From assembly GCA_022729615.1 (NCBI GenBank), contig DZAQ01000006.1:1-24942 (forward strand): 24,942 nt of DNA, given 5' to 3'. The notes beneath the pieces are model-generated. The model was not told where the DNA came from. It saw only the letters and a list, made by a program, of their open reading frames with translations, and ran no database searches. This DNA comes from Sulfurovum sp. (lineage in GTDB: Bacteria; Campylobacterota; Campylobacteria; Campylobacterales; Sulfurovaceae). The position numbers and the translations under genes are program-made. Positions 7,184 through 15,832 of the stretch are shown in pieces. Numbering within the stretch: position 1 is the stretch's first letter; the number at the start of each line of letters is the position of its first letter.

Positions 7184-8590
7184 TTAGGATGCTTTTGCTT
7201 TCATTTTTTCATTTTTGGCAATCGCTTCATCCATATTTCCGACCATATAGAATGCCGCTTCAGGCATATCATCATATTGCCCCTCAAGAAGACCCTTAAA
7301 TCCTGCTATTGTCTGATCAAGTGTGACATAGACACCCGGGCTTCCGGTAAAGACTTCCGCGACATGGAATGGCTGAGAAAGGAATTTTTCAACTTTTCTT
7401 GCGCGCTCAACAACAAGCTTGTCATCTTCAGAAAGCTCATCCATACCCAAAATGGCGATAATATCTTGCAAATCTTTATATTTTTGAAGAATCTGCTGTG
7501 TGCCTCTGGCAACTGCATAGTGATCTTCACCGATGACTTGCGGGTCAAGCATTCTTGAAGTTGAATCCAATGGATCAACCGCAGGATAAATCCCTTTTTC
7601 CGCAATCGATCTGTTCAAAACAGTCGTAGCATCAAGGTGTGCAAATACTGAAGCAGGAGCCGGATCGGTCAAGTCATCCGCCGGCACATAAACTGCCTGA
7701 ACAGAGGTGATGGAACCTTTTACGGTTGAAGTAATTCTCTCTTGGAGTTTACCCATCTCGCTCGCGAGTGTCGGCTGGTATCCAACCGCTGAAGGGATAC
7801 GGCCAAGAAGCGCTGACATCTCAGAACCTGATTGTGCAAATCTGAAGATATTGTCGATAAACATCAATACATCAAGACCCATCTCATCACGGAAATATTC
7901 TGCCATCGTAAGACCGGTCAATGCGATTCTGTTTCTTGCTCCCGGAGGTTCACTCATCTGCCCATAGCAGAGCGCAACTTTGTCAAGTACATTTGACTCT
8001 TTCATCTCATGATAGAGGTCATTTCCTTCTCTTGTTCTTTCACCGACACCGGCAAATACAGAGTAACCGCTATGTTTCATCGCAACATTGTTGATAAGCT
8101 CCATGATGATAACCGTTTTACCGACACCCGCACCACCGAAGAGACCGACTTTTCCGCCTTTTGAATAAGGCGCAAGAAGGTCAACGACTTTGATACCTGT
8201 TTCAAAAACTTCAGTCTTTGTACTTTGATCTTCAAAAGCAGGAGGATCTCTGTGGATCGACCAATACTCTTTTGCGCTGAAATCACCGGCGTCATCAATA
8301 GTCTCGCCGATAACATTGAAGATTCTGCCAAGAACCTCTTTGCCCACAGGAACCTTGATGGAGCTGCCGGTTGCTTTGACCTCATACCCTCTCACGATAC
8401 CTTCACTCATATCCATTGCGATGGTTCTTACTCTTCCGTCACCCAGCTGAGCCGCAACTTCCAAAACCAATCTCTTATTTTCACCATCAACCGTATAGAG
8501 TATCTCTAGCGCTTCATTGATCGATGGAAGATAATCTGCGAAATCCACATCTATTACCGGACCCAAGACTTGTACTACTTTACCTGTCAT
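7184..8590 (-). CDS. atpD: ATP synthase F1 subunit beta
   Basis: A 468-residue catalytic beta subunit. The Walker A motif GGAGVGKT is at about 152-159, the catalytic GERTREG loop at 183-189, the Walker B strand ends in VLMFIDNIFRF, and the lever helix shows DELSEDD, a slight variant of DELSEED. It hydrolyses or makes ATP at the alpha/beta interface on the cytosolic face of the membrane. The reading frame begins GTG-ATG; GAGGAG lies 5 nt before the ATG (8590) but only 2 nt before the GTG (8593), so the ATG is the better start. It is separated from atpG by 15 nt. Confidence 0.98.
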   Translation of the reverse strand: MTGKVVQVLGPVIDVDFADYLPSINEALEILYTVDGENKRLVLEVAAQLGDGRVRTIAMDMSEGIVRGYEVKATGSSIKVPVGKEVLGRIFNVIGETIDDAGDFSAKEYWSIHRDPPAFEDQSTKTEVFETGIKVVDLLAPYSKGGKVGLFGGAGVGKTVIIMELINNVAMKHSGYSVFAGVGERTREGNDLYHEMKESNVLDKVALCYGQMSEPPGARNRIALTGLTMAEYFRDEMGLDVLMFIDNIFRFAQSGSEMSALLGRIPSAVGYQPTLASEMGKLQERITSTVKGSITSVQAVYVPADDLTDPAPASVFAHLDATTVLNRSIAEKGIYPAVDPLDSTSRMLDPQVIGEDHYAVARGTQQILQKYKDLQDIIAILGMDELSEDDKLVVERARKVEKFLSQPFHVAEVFTGSPGVYVTLDQTIAGFKGLLEGQYDDMPEAAFYMVGNMDEAIAKNEKMKAKAS

Positions 8591-8605
8591 CACTTCTCCT
8601 CTTAT

Positions 8606-9496
8606 TTATTTCATTGATTCAACACCGCTGATGATCTCGATGAGTTCAGTGGTAATTGCTTCTTGTCTAACTTTGTTGTATTTGATCGAGAGGGTTTTGA
8701 CCATCTCTTTCGCATTTGTTGTCGCCGCATCCATTGCCTGCATTCTCGCTGCGTGTTCAGCAGCAAGAGAATCGATCAGGGCATAATACATACTAAATTC
8801 GATATATTTTCTGGTGAGTGCTGCCAAAAGAGCATTCTCATCTTCTGCCTCTATATCAAGTTCTGATTTTGCATGTGTTGCATTTTTTGGCAGTCTTGAG
8901 ACATCAACCGGCAAAAGCTGATCCTCTCTGATCTCTTGCGAAATCATATTGACATATCCATTGTGCACCAAAACAATTTTGTCTGTTTCGCCACTTACAT
9001 AAGAGTTTACAATCTCAGTTATAAATGAGGCGGCATCTTCAAAATTGGGTGAAGAGCTCAAACCGACAATCTCATTGATCATACTGATTTGATTGAATTT
9101 AAAGTAGTCGATACCTTTTCGTCCCACACCGCTCAGTCTCACAGCGACACCATTCTCTTTGAACTCTTTAAGGAGCCTATTGACACGCTTGATTGTTTGA
9201 GAATTGAAGCCGCCGCAAAGACCTTTGTCGGCAGTTACAAAAACAATATCAACTTTTTTTGGATTTGGATTTTGTCTGAAAAATAGGTTATCAGACGCGT
9301 CAGCACCCACATCGTTTATCTTTTGCGCGATTTCATCCATCATTTCGGTCAGTTTTGCCGAATAGACTCGTGAGCGTTTTGCAAGCTCTTCGGTTCTTTT
9401 CAGTTTTGCTGATGAAACAAGTTTCATAGCACGCGTCGTCTTTTGAGTATTTTTAACACTCTTGATTTTGCGTTGAATATCTTTTAAACTAGCCAT
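8606..9496 (-). CDS. atpG: ATP synthase F1 subunit gamma
   Basis: A 296-residue gamma subunit, the rotating central shaft. The N-terminal coiled-coil helix is typical (MASLKDIQRKIKSVKNTQKTTRAMKLVSSAKL), the Rossmann-like middle contains VFVTADKGLCGGFN, and the C-terminal helix ends with KYNKVRQEAITTELIEIISG, the family signature near the end of gamma. The length is slightly above that of E. coli gamma (287). It lies 12 nt after atpA. Confidence 0.97.
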   Translation of the reverse strand: MASLKDIQRKIKSVKNTQKTTRAMKLVSSAKLKRTEELAKRSRVYSAKLTEMMDEIAQKINDVGADASDNLFFRQNPNPKKVDIVFVTADKGLCGGFNSQTIKRVNRLLKEFKENGVAVRLSGVGRKGIDYFKFNQISMINEIVGLSSSPNFEDAASFITEIVNSYVSGETDKIVLVHNGYVNMISQEIREDQLLPVDVSRLPKNATHAKSELDIEAEDENALLAALTRKYIEFSMYYALIDSLAAEHAARMQAMDAATTNAKEMVKTLSIKYNKVRQEAITTELIEIISGVESMK

Positions 9497-9508
9497 AAAT
9501 AGCCTTTA

Positions 9509-11023
9509 TTAGCTCGCAAATGAAGTTTTAAAATCTTCAAGAGCTTTTTTCAAATCAGCTTCAATTTCCGCATCCACAGCTTTTTTCTCTCTAATTCTAT
9601 CGAAGATGCCAGCATACTTTGTCTCCATAAATGGATAGATTTCTGCTTCAAACTTCGTAATACTCTTTGCTGGGATATCATCAAGGTACCCTTTTGTTCC
9701 GGCAAAAATCATAACAACCTGTTTTTCGACAGAAATCGGCTGATAAGGAGGCTGTTTAAGAACCTCTACCATCCTTTGTCCTCGCTCTAGCTGTCTTCTG
9801 CTGTGCTCATCCAAATCTGAAGCGAACTGGGCAAAAGCTTGAAGCTCTCTAAAAGATGCCAAGTCAAGTCGGAGTGTACCGGCAACCTGCTTCATTGCTT
9901 TGATCTGCGCAGCTCCGCCAACCCTTGATACAGAGAGACCGACATTGATAGCCGGTCTGATACCTGAATTGAAAAGATCTGTTTCAAGGAATATCTGCCC
10001 ATCAGTAATAGAGATTACATTGGTTGGGATATATGCAGATACATCTCCCGCCTGTGTCTCAATGATAGGGAACGCCGTGATCGAACCGGCACCAAGCTCA
10101 TCATTGAGTTTCGCAGCTCTCTCAAGCAATCTTGAGTGAAGATAGAATACATCTCCGGGATATGCCTCACGACCCGGAGGTCTTCTGAGGATCAACGACA
10201 TCTCTCTGTAGGCAACTGCATGCTTGGAGAGATCGTCATAGAATATAACAACATGACGACCGCTATCTCTGAAGTATTCACCCATCGTTACGCCCGCATA
10301 AGGAGCAAGGAATTGCATAGCAGGAGCCGAAGCAGCCGCAGCATTGACAACAATTGTGTACTCCATAGCGCCGTGCGCTTCAAGTTTTTTGATGATAGAG
10401 GCAACTGTTGACTGTTTTTGTCCGATGGCTACATAGATACAGATAACATCTTGACCTTTTTGATTGATGATAGTATCGATCGCCAATGTTGTCTTTCCTG
10501 TTTGTCTGTCACCGATAATAAGCTCTCTTTGCCCTCTTCCGACCGGCACCAAAGCATCGATAGCCTTAATACCCGTTTGAAGCGGCTCATGAACTGATTT
10601 ACGAGCCATGATACCGGGCGCTTTCTCTTCTACAAATTTATATTCGGAAGAGGCAATAACACCTTTTCCGTCAAGCGGCTGACCAAGCGAATCGACTACT
10701 CTGCCAAGGAGTGATTCGCCGACAGGGATTTTCAAGAGAGTTCCGAGACGCTTGACGCTCATCCCCTCTCTAATGCCCTCCATTGATCCTAGAATCGTAA
10801 CTCCTACGCTCGCCTCTTCAAGGTTTTGTACAAGTCCCTGTGTGCCGTTTTCAAACTCTACAACTTCACCGGCCATTACATTATTGAGTCCATATACAGA
10901 TGTAATACCATCTGCAACACCTACTACTTTTCCAACTTCGCTAATATTGATATCGAGCTCAAAATTTTCAATTCTCTCTTTGATAATTGAACTTATTTCA
11001 TCCGCGTTTAATTTTACTGCCAC
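9509..11023 (-). CDS. atpA: ATP synthase F1 subunit alpha, GTG start
   Basis: A 504-residue alpha subunit, the non-catalytic nucleotide-binding partner of beta. The P-loop GDRQTGKT is at 171-178, and the arginine finger that reaches into the catalytic site is R367 in SVSRVGG. The N-terminal region that contacts delta (MAVKLNADEISSIIKERIENF) is complete. The start codon is GTG at 11023, with AAAGGAG 5 nt upstream and no ATG nearby. The gap to atpH is 28 nt. Confidence 0.98.
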   Translation of the reverse strand: MAVKLNADEISSIIKERIENFELDINISEVGKVVGVADGITSVYGLNNVMAGEVVEFENGTQGLVQNLEEASVGVTILGSMEGIREGMSVKRLGTLLKIPVGESLLGRVVDSLGQPLDGKGVIASSEYKFVEEKAPGIMARKSVHEPLQTGIKAIDALVPVGRGQRELIIGDRQTGKTTLAIDTIINQKGQDVICIYVAIGQKQSTVASIIKKLEAHGAMEYTIVVNAAAASAPAMQFLAPYAGVTMGEYFRDSGRHVVIFYDDLSKHAVAYREMSLILRRPPGREAYPGDVFYLHSRLLERAAKLNDELGAGSITAFPIIETQAGDVSAYIPTNVISITDGQIFLETDLFNSGIRPAINVGLSVSRVGGAAQIKAMKQVAGTLRLDLASFRELQAFAQFASDLDEHSRRQLERGQRMVEVLKQPPYQPISVEKQVVMIFAGTKGYLDDIPAKSITKFEAEIYPFMETKYAGIFDRIREKKAVDAEIEADLKKALEDFKTSFAS

Positions 11024-11051
11024 CTTTTCTCCTTTCTTTGGGTTACCTAAA

Positions 11052-11585
11052 TTAGTGTGACTTCATGATAAAGTCGATCAGCTGCTCTTTGACTCTCTCT
11101 TTGGAGAAGTTCACCTCAATGCCCAAATCCTCAACCTCAACCATCAAACCGTCAAGATTGCTCTTCGCTTGAGTGAGTTTGATTGTTGCTCCGGTATAGC
11201 GCTTCATAGTCTCTGCCAATTGGACCAATTCATTCGACCCAAGCTTGTTTTGACTCAACACTACACCCTCATACTCATTCTTCTCTTTTTGCACTTGCGC
11301 ATTGAGAAGATTGGCGATTATGGGGATAAGCGGCAATCTCTTCTTGCTGCTGAGTATTTTGATAAAATTGATAAATTTCTTATCTGCCCTTTGATCAATT
11401 ACAGATAAAATTGTTTCTGCTTTCTTCTCATTGGAGACTATCGGCGCTTGCATTATCGCCTGAACTTTTGGATTATTGAATGCGTCTGCGATTTGATTGA
11501 GCAAACCGATATAAACAACTCTCTCATTTTCATTTGCAACAGACAAGAGAGCCTGTGCATATCTTTTTGATATTAACTCTTCCAT
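11052..11585 (-). CDS. atpH: ATP synthase F1 subunit delta
   Basis: A 177-residue delta (OSCP) subunit that joins the top of F1 to the b/b' stalk. The N-terminal six-helix domain (ISKRYAQALLSVANENE through KFINFIKILSSKKRL) is recognisable, and the C-terminal part ends with LIDFIMKSH after the expected GLMVEVEDLGIEV strand. The ATG at 11585 is 2 nt after the atpF stop, so coupling is likely. Confidence 0.95.
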   Translation of the reverse strand: MEELISKRYAQALLSVANENERVVYIGLLNQIADAFNNPKVQAIMQAPIVSNEKKAETILSVIDQRADKKFINFIKILSSKKRLPLIPIIANLLNAQVQKEKNEYEGVVLSQNKLGSNELVQLAETMKRYTGATIKLTQAKSNLDGLMVEVEDLGIEVNFSKERVKEQLIDFIMKSH

Positions 11586-11587
11586 TG

Positions 11588-12130
11588 TTATGCAACCTTT
11601 TTATTGAGTAGCGCTATAACTTTTTTCTCATCGAGCGCGATATCACTATTGGCAATATTGTTGGTCAAGAGATCTTCAATTGCATTTCGGATGACTTTTC
11701 TTTGCGCAAGATCCTTTTTCTCAATATCTTGCTTTTCGAGTATCTTTGAATCCTCATCGGCATTGGAGAGAATTTTTGAGCTCAGCAATTCTGCCTCTTT
11801 GTGTGCAGTCTCTACGATCTCAAGAGCCTTTTTCTTGCTCTCGCTCAACCTGGTTTCTGCAGACTTCTGGTTCTCTTTTGAAGACTGAAGCTTTGCTTCG
11901 ATCTCATCAAGCTGTTTTGCTATCCCTTTTTGTCTCCCGACAAAAAACTCTTTTATCGGATTTGCTACAAGGTAGTAAACAATTCCGGAAAAAATGAGAA
12001 AGTTGATGACCCTTGGGAAAAAGTCGGTAGTTCTTCCGGTGATAGACTCATAATGTCCAGATCCCCCGCTTGCAAATAAAACTGCCGGCAGAAGTATCAG
12101 ACTGAGTATTAGAAGTTGTTTTTTTGTCAT
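11588..12130 (-). CDS. atpF: ATP synthase F0 subunit b with N-terminal signal-like segment
   Basis: A 180-residue b subunit. It has two hydrophobic segments: residues 5-20 (QLLILSLILLPAVLFASG), which read like a cleavable Sec signal with an A-S-G end, and residues 38-57 (PRVINFLIFSGIVYYLVANP), the true membrane helix. A long charged helix of the peripheral stalk follows (about 60-170), rich in E/K heptads. The adjacent b' gene provides the partner, so the stalk is probably a b-b' heterodimer. The b' stop is 2 nt upstream. Confidence 0.94.
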   Translation of the reverse strand: MTKKQLLILSLILLPAVLFASGGSGHYESITGRTTDFFPRVINFLIFSGIVYYLVANPIKEFFVGRQKGIAKQLDEIEAKLQSSKENQKSAETRLSESKKKALEIVETAHKEAELLSSKILSNADEDSKILEKQDIEKKDLAQRKVIRNAIEDLLTNNIANSDIALDEKKVIALLNKKVA

Positions 12131-12132
12131 TT

Positions 12133-12561
12133 TCAGCCTTTCAAATTATTGAATTTTGCTTGTATGCTCTCTTTAAAAAGAGGCATCTTGGCAAGAAGAG
12201 CATTTGTGAGCTGCTCTTTTTCGCCCTCAAGATTTTCCAAAAATGATTGATACCCTCTCTCGAGTTCGGCTTGCTTGCTTTTGATCTTGCCCTCAGCCAA
12301 AACTTTTGCGTCGTCGATCGCTTTTTGTCTTATCTGTGCAGCATTTGAGCGTGCATCATTCAAAATCCCCTCTGCTTCGGCGTGAAGCGCCTCTGTATTG
12401 CCCATCAAACCTTTGGTAGCATTTAAATCATTGGTGATTGTTCTATCCCTCTGTTCCATAAACCTCAAAAGCGGGGTATAGAGCATATGATTTAATGTAA
12501 CCAAAAGAAATAGAAACAATACAAGATCAAACAACATTAACATAGGATGTATGTCAAGCAT
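12133..12561 (-). CDS. atpF': ATP synthase F0 subunit b' (AtpX type)
   Basis: A 142-residue second b-type subunit. A single membrane helix (about residues 5-28, LMLFDLVLFLFLLVTLNHMLY) is followed by PLLRFMEQRDRTI, the usual turn region, and a long amphipathic helix to the C-terminus. It is shorter than b and lacks a signal-like segment. It is the first gene of the atp run, with AGGAG 6 nt before the ATG. Paired b and b' are known from cyanobacteria and alphaproteobacteria, and also from Campylobacterota. The F0 genes atpB and atpE, for subunits a and c, are not in this window. Confidence 0.93.
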   Translation of the reverse strand: MLDIHPMLMLFDLVLFLFLLVTLNHMLYTPLLRFMEQRDRTITNDLNATKGLMGNTEALHAEAEGILNDARSNAAQIRQKAIDDAKVLAEGKIKSKQAELERGYQSFLENLEGEKEQLTNALLAKMPLFKESIQAKFNNLKG

Positions 12562-12595
12562 TAAAACTCCTCTTAAGATGTGTTCCTATTTTACC

Positions 12596-12623
12596 ATTAT
12601 AGTTTTAAAAGTCCGTTTAACAA
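12596..12623 (-). promoter_or_regulatory. Promoter of the atp operon
   Basis: On the minus strand TTGTTA (12623-12618) and a perfect TATAAT (12601-12596) are separated by 16 nt. The -35 overlaps the region just after the parB stop. The start of transcription would fall near 12589, leaving a leader of under 30 nt before atpF'. This gives ATP synthase a promoter independent of the upstream obg-parB run. Confidence 0.65.
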
Positions 12624-12624
12624 A

Positions 12625-13494
12625 CTAATTTTTCTTTATGATTTTTATAAATTCTTCTATCTGTGTTTCATTTTTGAAATCAATTTCAAGTCTATTGGAT
12701 TTGATTTTGAATCGATATGGCAGAGCAGTTTTGAGCTCACTAGAGTAATTTTGCAGCCATCCCGCACTCTTTTTAGGTATATTTGCGCTTGTTTTACCCT
12801 CTTTTTGCCGTTTGACAAGATCTTCTGTTTGCCGGACACTCAATTTTTGACCGATGACTGTATCTACGATTATTTTTTGCAAATCATCATCAAGACCGAC
12901 AAGGATCTTCGCATGCCCCTGTGAAAGCCTATTTTTGAGAAGTTGTTTTTGGGTGTACGCGCTCAGTGCAAGCAGCCGCATTGTGTTGGTGATCTGTGAT
13001 CTGCTCTTGTGTACTATAGAGGAGAGCTCCTCGTGTGTGATCTTGTGTACATCTATCAATTCGGCATAGGAGTTTGCAAGTTCGATAGCATTGAGATTTT
13101 CTCGCTGTATATTTTCAACAAGCGCAAGCTCGCGCATTCTGACCGAATCAATATCAACTTCGGCAACAATCGCTTTAATAGTCGGGATTTTAGCCAATTT
13201 GTGCGCACGCAGACGGCGTTCGCCGGCTATCAAAAGATAGTCATCCCCTTTTTCGACCACCACAATAGGCTGAAGCAAGCCGTGCTGTTTGATCGATTCA
13301 CTCAACTCCAAAAGTGAGTTTTCATCAAAATGTTTTCGAGGCTGATACGGGTTGGGAGATATTTGCTTGACTTTGATCTCTACGATGCGTAGATTTTTGC
13401 TCTCCAATCCAAATCTCTCGCCGCCGTCTAGTTCCGTCTCGTATGCCAGACTCACCTCTTCGAGAATCGCACCCAGCCCTTTTCCTAATGCCAT
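12625..13494 (-). CDS. parB: ParB chromosome partitioning CTPase
   Basis: A 289-residue chromosomal ParB (Spo0J). The N-terminus MALGKGLGAIL is the ParA-stimulating peptide typical of chromosomal ParB. The CTP-binding domain carries NPYQPRKHF, ESIKQHGLLQPIVV and GERRLRAHKLA (91-101), the signature of the ParB CTP clamp. A helix-turn-helix that reads parS follows (about 142-170, HEELSSIVHKSRSQITNTMRLL), and the C-terminal dimerisation domain ends the protein. Bound at parS it spreads along DNA and loads partition machinery. It starts 2 nt after the parA stop with AAAGGG as ribosome binding site. I did not find a parS-like GTTTCACGTGAAAC in the window by eye. Confidence 0.96.
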   Translation of the reverse strand: MALGKGLGAILEEVSLAYETELDGGERFGLESKNLRIVEIKVKQISPNPYQPRKHFDENSLLELSESIKQHGLLQPIVVVEKGDDYLLIAGERRLRAHKLAKIPTIKAIVAEVDIDSVRMRELALVENIQRENLNAIELANSYAELIDVHKITHEELSSIVHKSRSQITNTMRLLALSAYTQKQLLKNRLSQGHAKILVGLDDDLQKIIVDTVIGQKLSVRQTEDLVKRQKEGKTSANIPKKSAGWLQNYSSELKTALPYRFKIKSNRLEIDFKNETQIEEFIKIIKKN

Positions 13495-13496
13495 TT

Positions 13497-14282
13497 TTAC
13501 CCTTTCACGATAGCTTTTGCAAGCTCTCTATAGGCTTCGCTGCCTTTTGAGTTGCTGGCATAGCGAGTGATGGGCTGCCCAAAACTCGGACTCTCGGCGA
13601 TTTTTACATTGCGAGGGACGACGATGCACTCTTTTCCTTTTTTGATACGAAAAAGCTTATCTTTGAAATGGTGTGACAAATCAGCCAAAACCTGTTTTGA
13701 AAGATTATTTTGATTTGAATACATCGTAGGAAGAAACCCTCTAATCTTCAGCTTTGGATTGATCGTCTTTTTGAGCAGACTCACCGTATTGAGCAGCTGC
13801 GCCAATCCTTCAAGTGCAAAAAACTCACACTGTATAGGAATAATAACCGAATCAGCAGCGCTCAACGCATTGATAGCAATAGGTCCAAGAGCGGGAGGAG
13901 AGTCAATGATCACATAATCATACTTTCCCTCCAACTCATCTATTTTGCTCTTGAGCATCAGCTCTCTATTTCCCTTTTTGGGATTGTAAAAATCCTTTTC
14001 GATACCAACCAATCCGATATTGGAAGGAGCAAGCATCAATCCGTCTATATTTGTTTTGAGTATCACCTCGTGAAATTTTTTGATTCCAAGCAAAACATGA
14101 TAGATATTGAACTCATAACTGCTTCTGCTGTATCCGAGACTTGTGGTTGCATTAGATTGAGGGTCGGCATCAATAAGCAGTACCTTCTTACCTCTTTCAG
14201 CCAAAGAGGCTGCTAGATTTACTGCTGTAGTTGTCTTTCCGACACCGCCTTTTTGGTTGGCAATACAGATTACTTCACTCAT
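13497..14282 (-). CDS. parA: ParA (Soj) partitioning ATPase
   Basis: A 261-residue ParA/Soj ATPase. The deviant Walker A motif KGGVGKTT is at 11-18, with the signature Lys at its start; Walker A' is LLIDADPQSNAT and Walker B is YVIIDSPPALG. It lacks an N-terminal helix-turn-helix, so it is the chromosomal (type Ib/Soj) form that binds DNA non-specifically as an ATP dimer. Its ATG overlaps the birA stop in an ATGA arrangement, a strong sign of coupled translation. parB follows after 2 nt. Confidence 0.97.
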   Translation of the reverse strand: MSEVICIANQKGGVGKTTTAVNLAASLAERGKKVLLIDADPQSNATTSLGYSRSSYEFNIYHVLLGIKKFHEVILKTNIDGLMLAPSNIGLVGIEKDFYNPKKGNRELMLKSKIDELEGKYDYVIIDSPPALGPIAINALSAADSVIIPIQCEFFALEGLAQLLNTVSLLKKTINPKLKIRGFLPTMYSNQNNLSKQVLADLSHHFKDKLFRIKKGKECIVVPRNVKIAESPSFGQPITRYASNSKGSEAYRELAKAIVKG

Positions 14283-14911
14283 CGTAAACTAAAGACTCTC
14301 TTTCCTTCTATTAGTAGTGAGCCATCCTCGCATAGAAGAGCATTTTGGAGGCTTTGTTGATAGTTTTTGATATGAACGGAAAACACTTTACTTCTCTCAA
14401 ATTCTATCTGATACTCACTAAAAATCTCCTTCCATTTTGGAAATTTTTCGAGATCAAAAAGATAATTTTCCAGAAGATCCCTAGGTGTCGAGGCGCACCG
14501 CAAAGAGCAATATCCATCTTCTGTATTCCCAAGATTGATACCGATACCGCACACTGCGGTTTTGCCGACAACTTGCGTGATCACTCCGCCTATTTTGTCG
14601 TCACCCAGATAGAGATCATTGGGCCACTTGAGCCAAACCTCCGGATTTTCAATCAAAAGAATTTTTTTCATTATGTAGGCAAAATAGATCGACGCAGACC
14701 CCAATGAAAGATCCTCGGGCAAAGAGTCCAGATCCAGAGCAAAAGAGGCAAAGAAATTCCCCTCTCCTCCACTCCAGCTATTGCCCCTGCTCCCGACTCC
14801 ACCCTCTTGCCTAGCGGCAATCACGGCGACCGGCGGCACGAGCGCACCCTCCCTGATCTTCTCTACCAGATAAATTTGTGTAGAGGGGAGCTGCTCAAAT
14901 GAGTAGATCAC
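14279..14911 (-). CDS. birA: Biotin-protein ligase BirA (class I, no HTH)
   Basis: About 210 residues, matching the catalytic and C-terminal parts only. The biotinyl-AMP loop is GSRGNSW (about 41-47), followed by GGEGNFFASF; the biotin pocket has LKWPNDLYL and the Lys of DDKIGGVITQ; GIGINLGN closes the site. There is no N-terminal DNA-binding domain, so it cannot act as the biotin repressor. It biotinylates the carrier protein of acetyl-CoA carboxylase or other carboxylases. The frame opens TTG-GTG (14914, 14911); GGAG lies 6 and 9 nt upstream, and I cannot choose firmly. The start lies inside the end of fmt, an overlap of about 17-20 nt. Confidence 0.92.
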   Translation of the reverse strand: MIYSFEQLPSTQIYLVEKIREGALVPPVAVIAARQEGGVGSRGNSWSGGEGNFFASFALDLDSLPEDLSLGSASIYFAYIMKKILLIENPEVWLKWPNDLYLGDDKIGGVITQVVGKTAVCGIGINLGNTEDGYCSLRCASTPRDLLENYLFDLEKFPKWKEIFSEYQIEFERSKVFSVHIKNYQQSLQNALLCEDGSLLIEGKRVFSLR

Positions 14912-15809
14912 CAACTCTCACTCCTCGCCCTACTAGATAGGATTTGGCATCCATCGCTTTTTTGGAAACCGGCTGAAGGGTGAAAATTTCAACACTTCCC
15001 AACCTGCAGCCGACAACGATACTGTTTCCATTGATGGCAATTATCTCGCCGCTTCTGTGCTGCTCTTTGGACTCTGCCAGCCTCATATCTAAGATTTTAA
15101 GTCCTTCGGAAGTGAAAATACCCGGCCACCCCTCGAAGGCGCGAAACTTACAATATATTTCTGCCGCATTATCAAAACCGATCGCTCCATCACTTTTGGC
15201 AATCTTTTTGCAGTGAGTTGAAACTGCCCTATTTTGCGGGATTGGCAAAAGCAAATCATATCTGCGAAGTATATCGAGTATCAAAAGAGATGCATCCGCG
15301 CTCAGCTGATCAAACAATCCTTGAAGCCGCATATCTGTGGGTATCCTAAACGAGCTATATCCGAGAATAGGACCGCTATCTAACCCCTCCTCCATCAACA
15401 TAGCCGTAATACCCGTGAAACTGTCTGCCTGTAAAAGTGCATTTTGAATCGGACTTGCTCCTCTATGTTTTGGGAGTATAGAGGCATGAAGATTGATGCA
15501 AGGAGCTATATCGAGTATCGATCGCGGCAGCAGCTGTCCGAAAGCTGCTACGATGATAAAATCCGGATTTGCCTCTTTTATCTTTTCAAAAATACCCTCA
15601 TCGCTCAATCTTTGCGGCTGGAGCACTTCGATGCCATACTCTAAAGACAAAACTTTCACAGCAGAAGGGGTCAACACCTGCTTGCGTCCAACCGGCCTAT
15701 CGGGCTGAGTAAGTACTAGTATTACCTCAAAATCTTCTGTATCCAAAAGCTTTTGAAGGATAACTCTTGCATACTCCGGAGTCCCCATATAGACGATCTT
15801 TTTTTTCAA
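14895..15809 (-). CDS. fmt: Methionyl-tRNA formyltransferase, TTG start
   Basis: A 304-residue enzyme that formylates initiator Met-tRNA. The N-terminal Rossmann half holds the catalytic trio N106, H108 (INLHASILPKHRGASPIQ) and D144 (EEGLDSGPIL). The C-terminal OB-like domain starts near residue 205. The start is TTG at 15809: AGAGGA is 5 nt upstream, and the first ATG (residue 8) would remove the first strand KKIVYMGTPEYA. It follows pyk by 23 nt and overlaps birA. Confidence 0.96.
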   Translation of the reverse strand: MKKKIVYMGTPEYARVILQKLLDTEDFEVILVLTQPDRPVGRKQVLTPSAVKVLSLEYGIEVLQPQRLSDEGIFEKIKEANPDFIIVAAFGQLLPRSILDIAPCINLHASILPKHRGASPIQNALLQADSFTGITAMLMEEGLDSGPILGYSSFRIPTDMRLQGLFDQLSADASLLILDILRRYDLLLPIPQNRAVSTHCKKIAKSDGAIGFDNAAEIYCKFRAFEGWPGIFTSEGLKILDMRLAESKEQHRSGEIIAINGNSIVVGCRLGSVEIFTLQPVSKKAMDAKSYLVGRGVRVGDLLI

Positions 15810-15832
15810 ATTATTCCTCTTGTCACTTTGGA

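Noticed and set aside
9413..9428. Perfect palindrome ATGAAAC-AA-GTTTCAT, recalling parS sites
   Set aside because: The half-sites are in the opposite order to parS (GTTTCAC-GTGAAAC), and the bases encode the conserved gamma-subunit residues MKLVSS, which explains the sequence.
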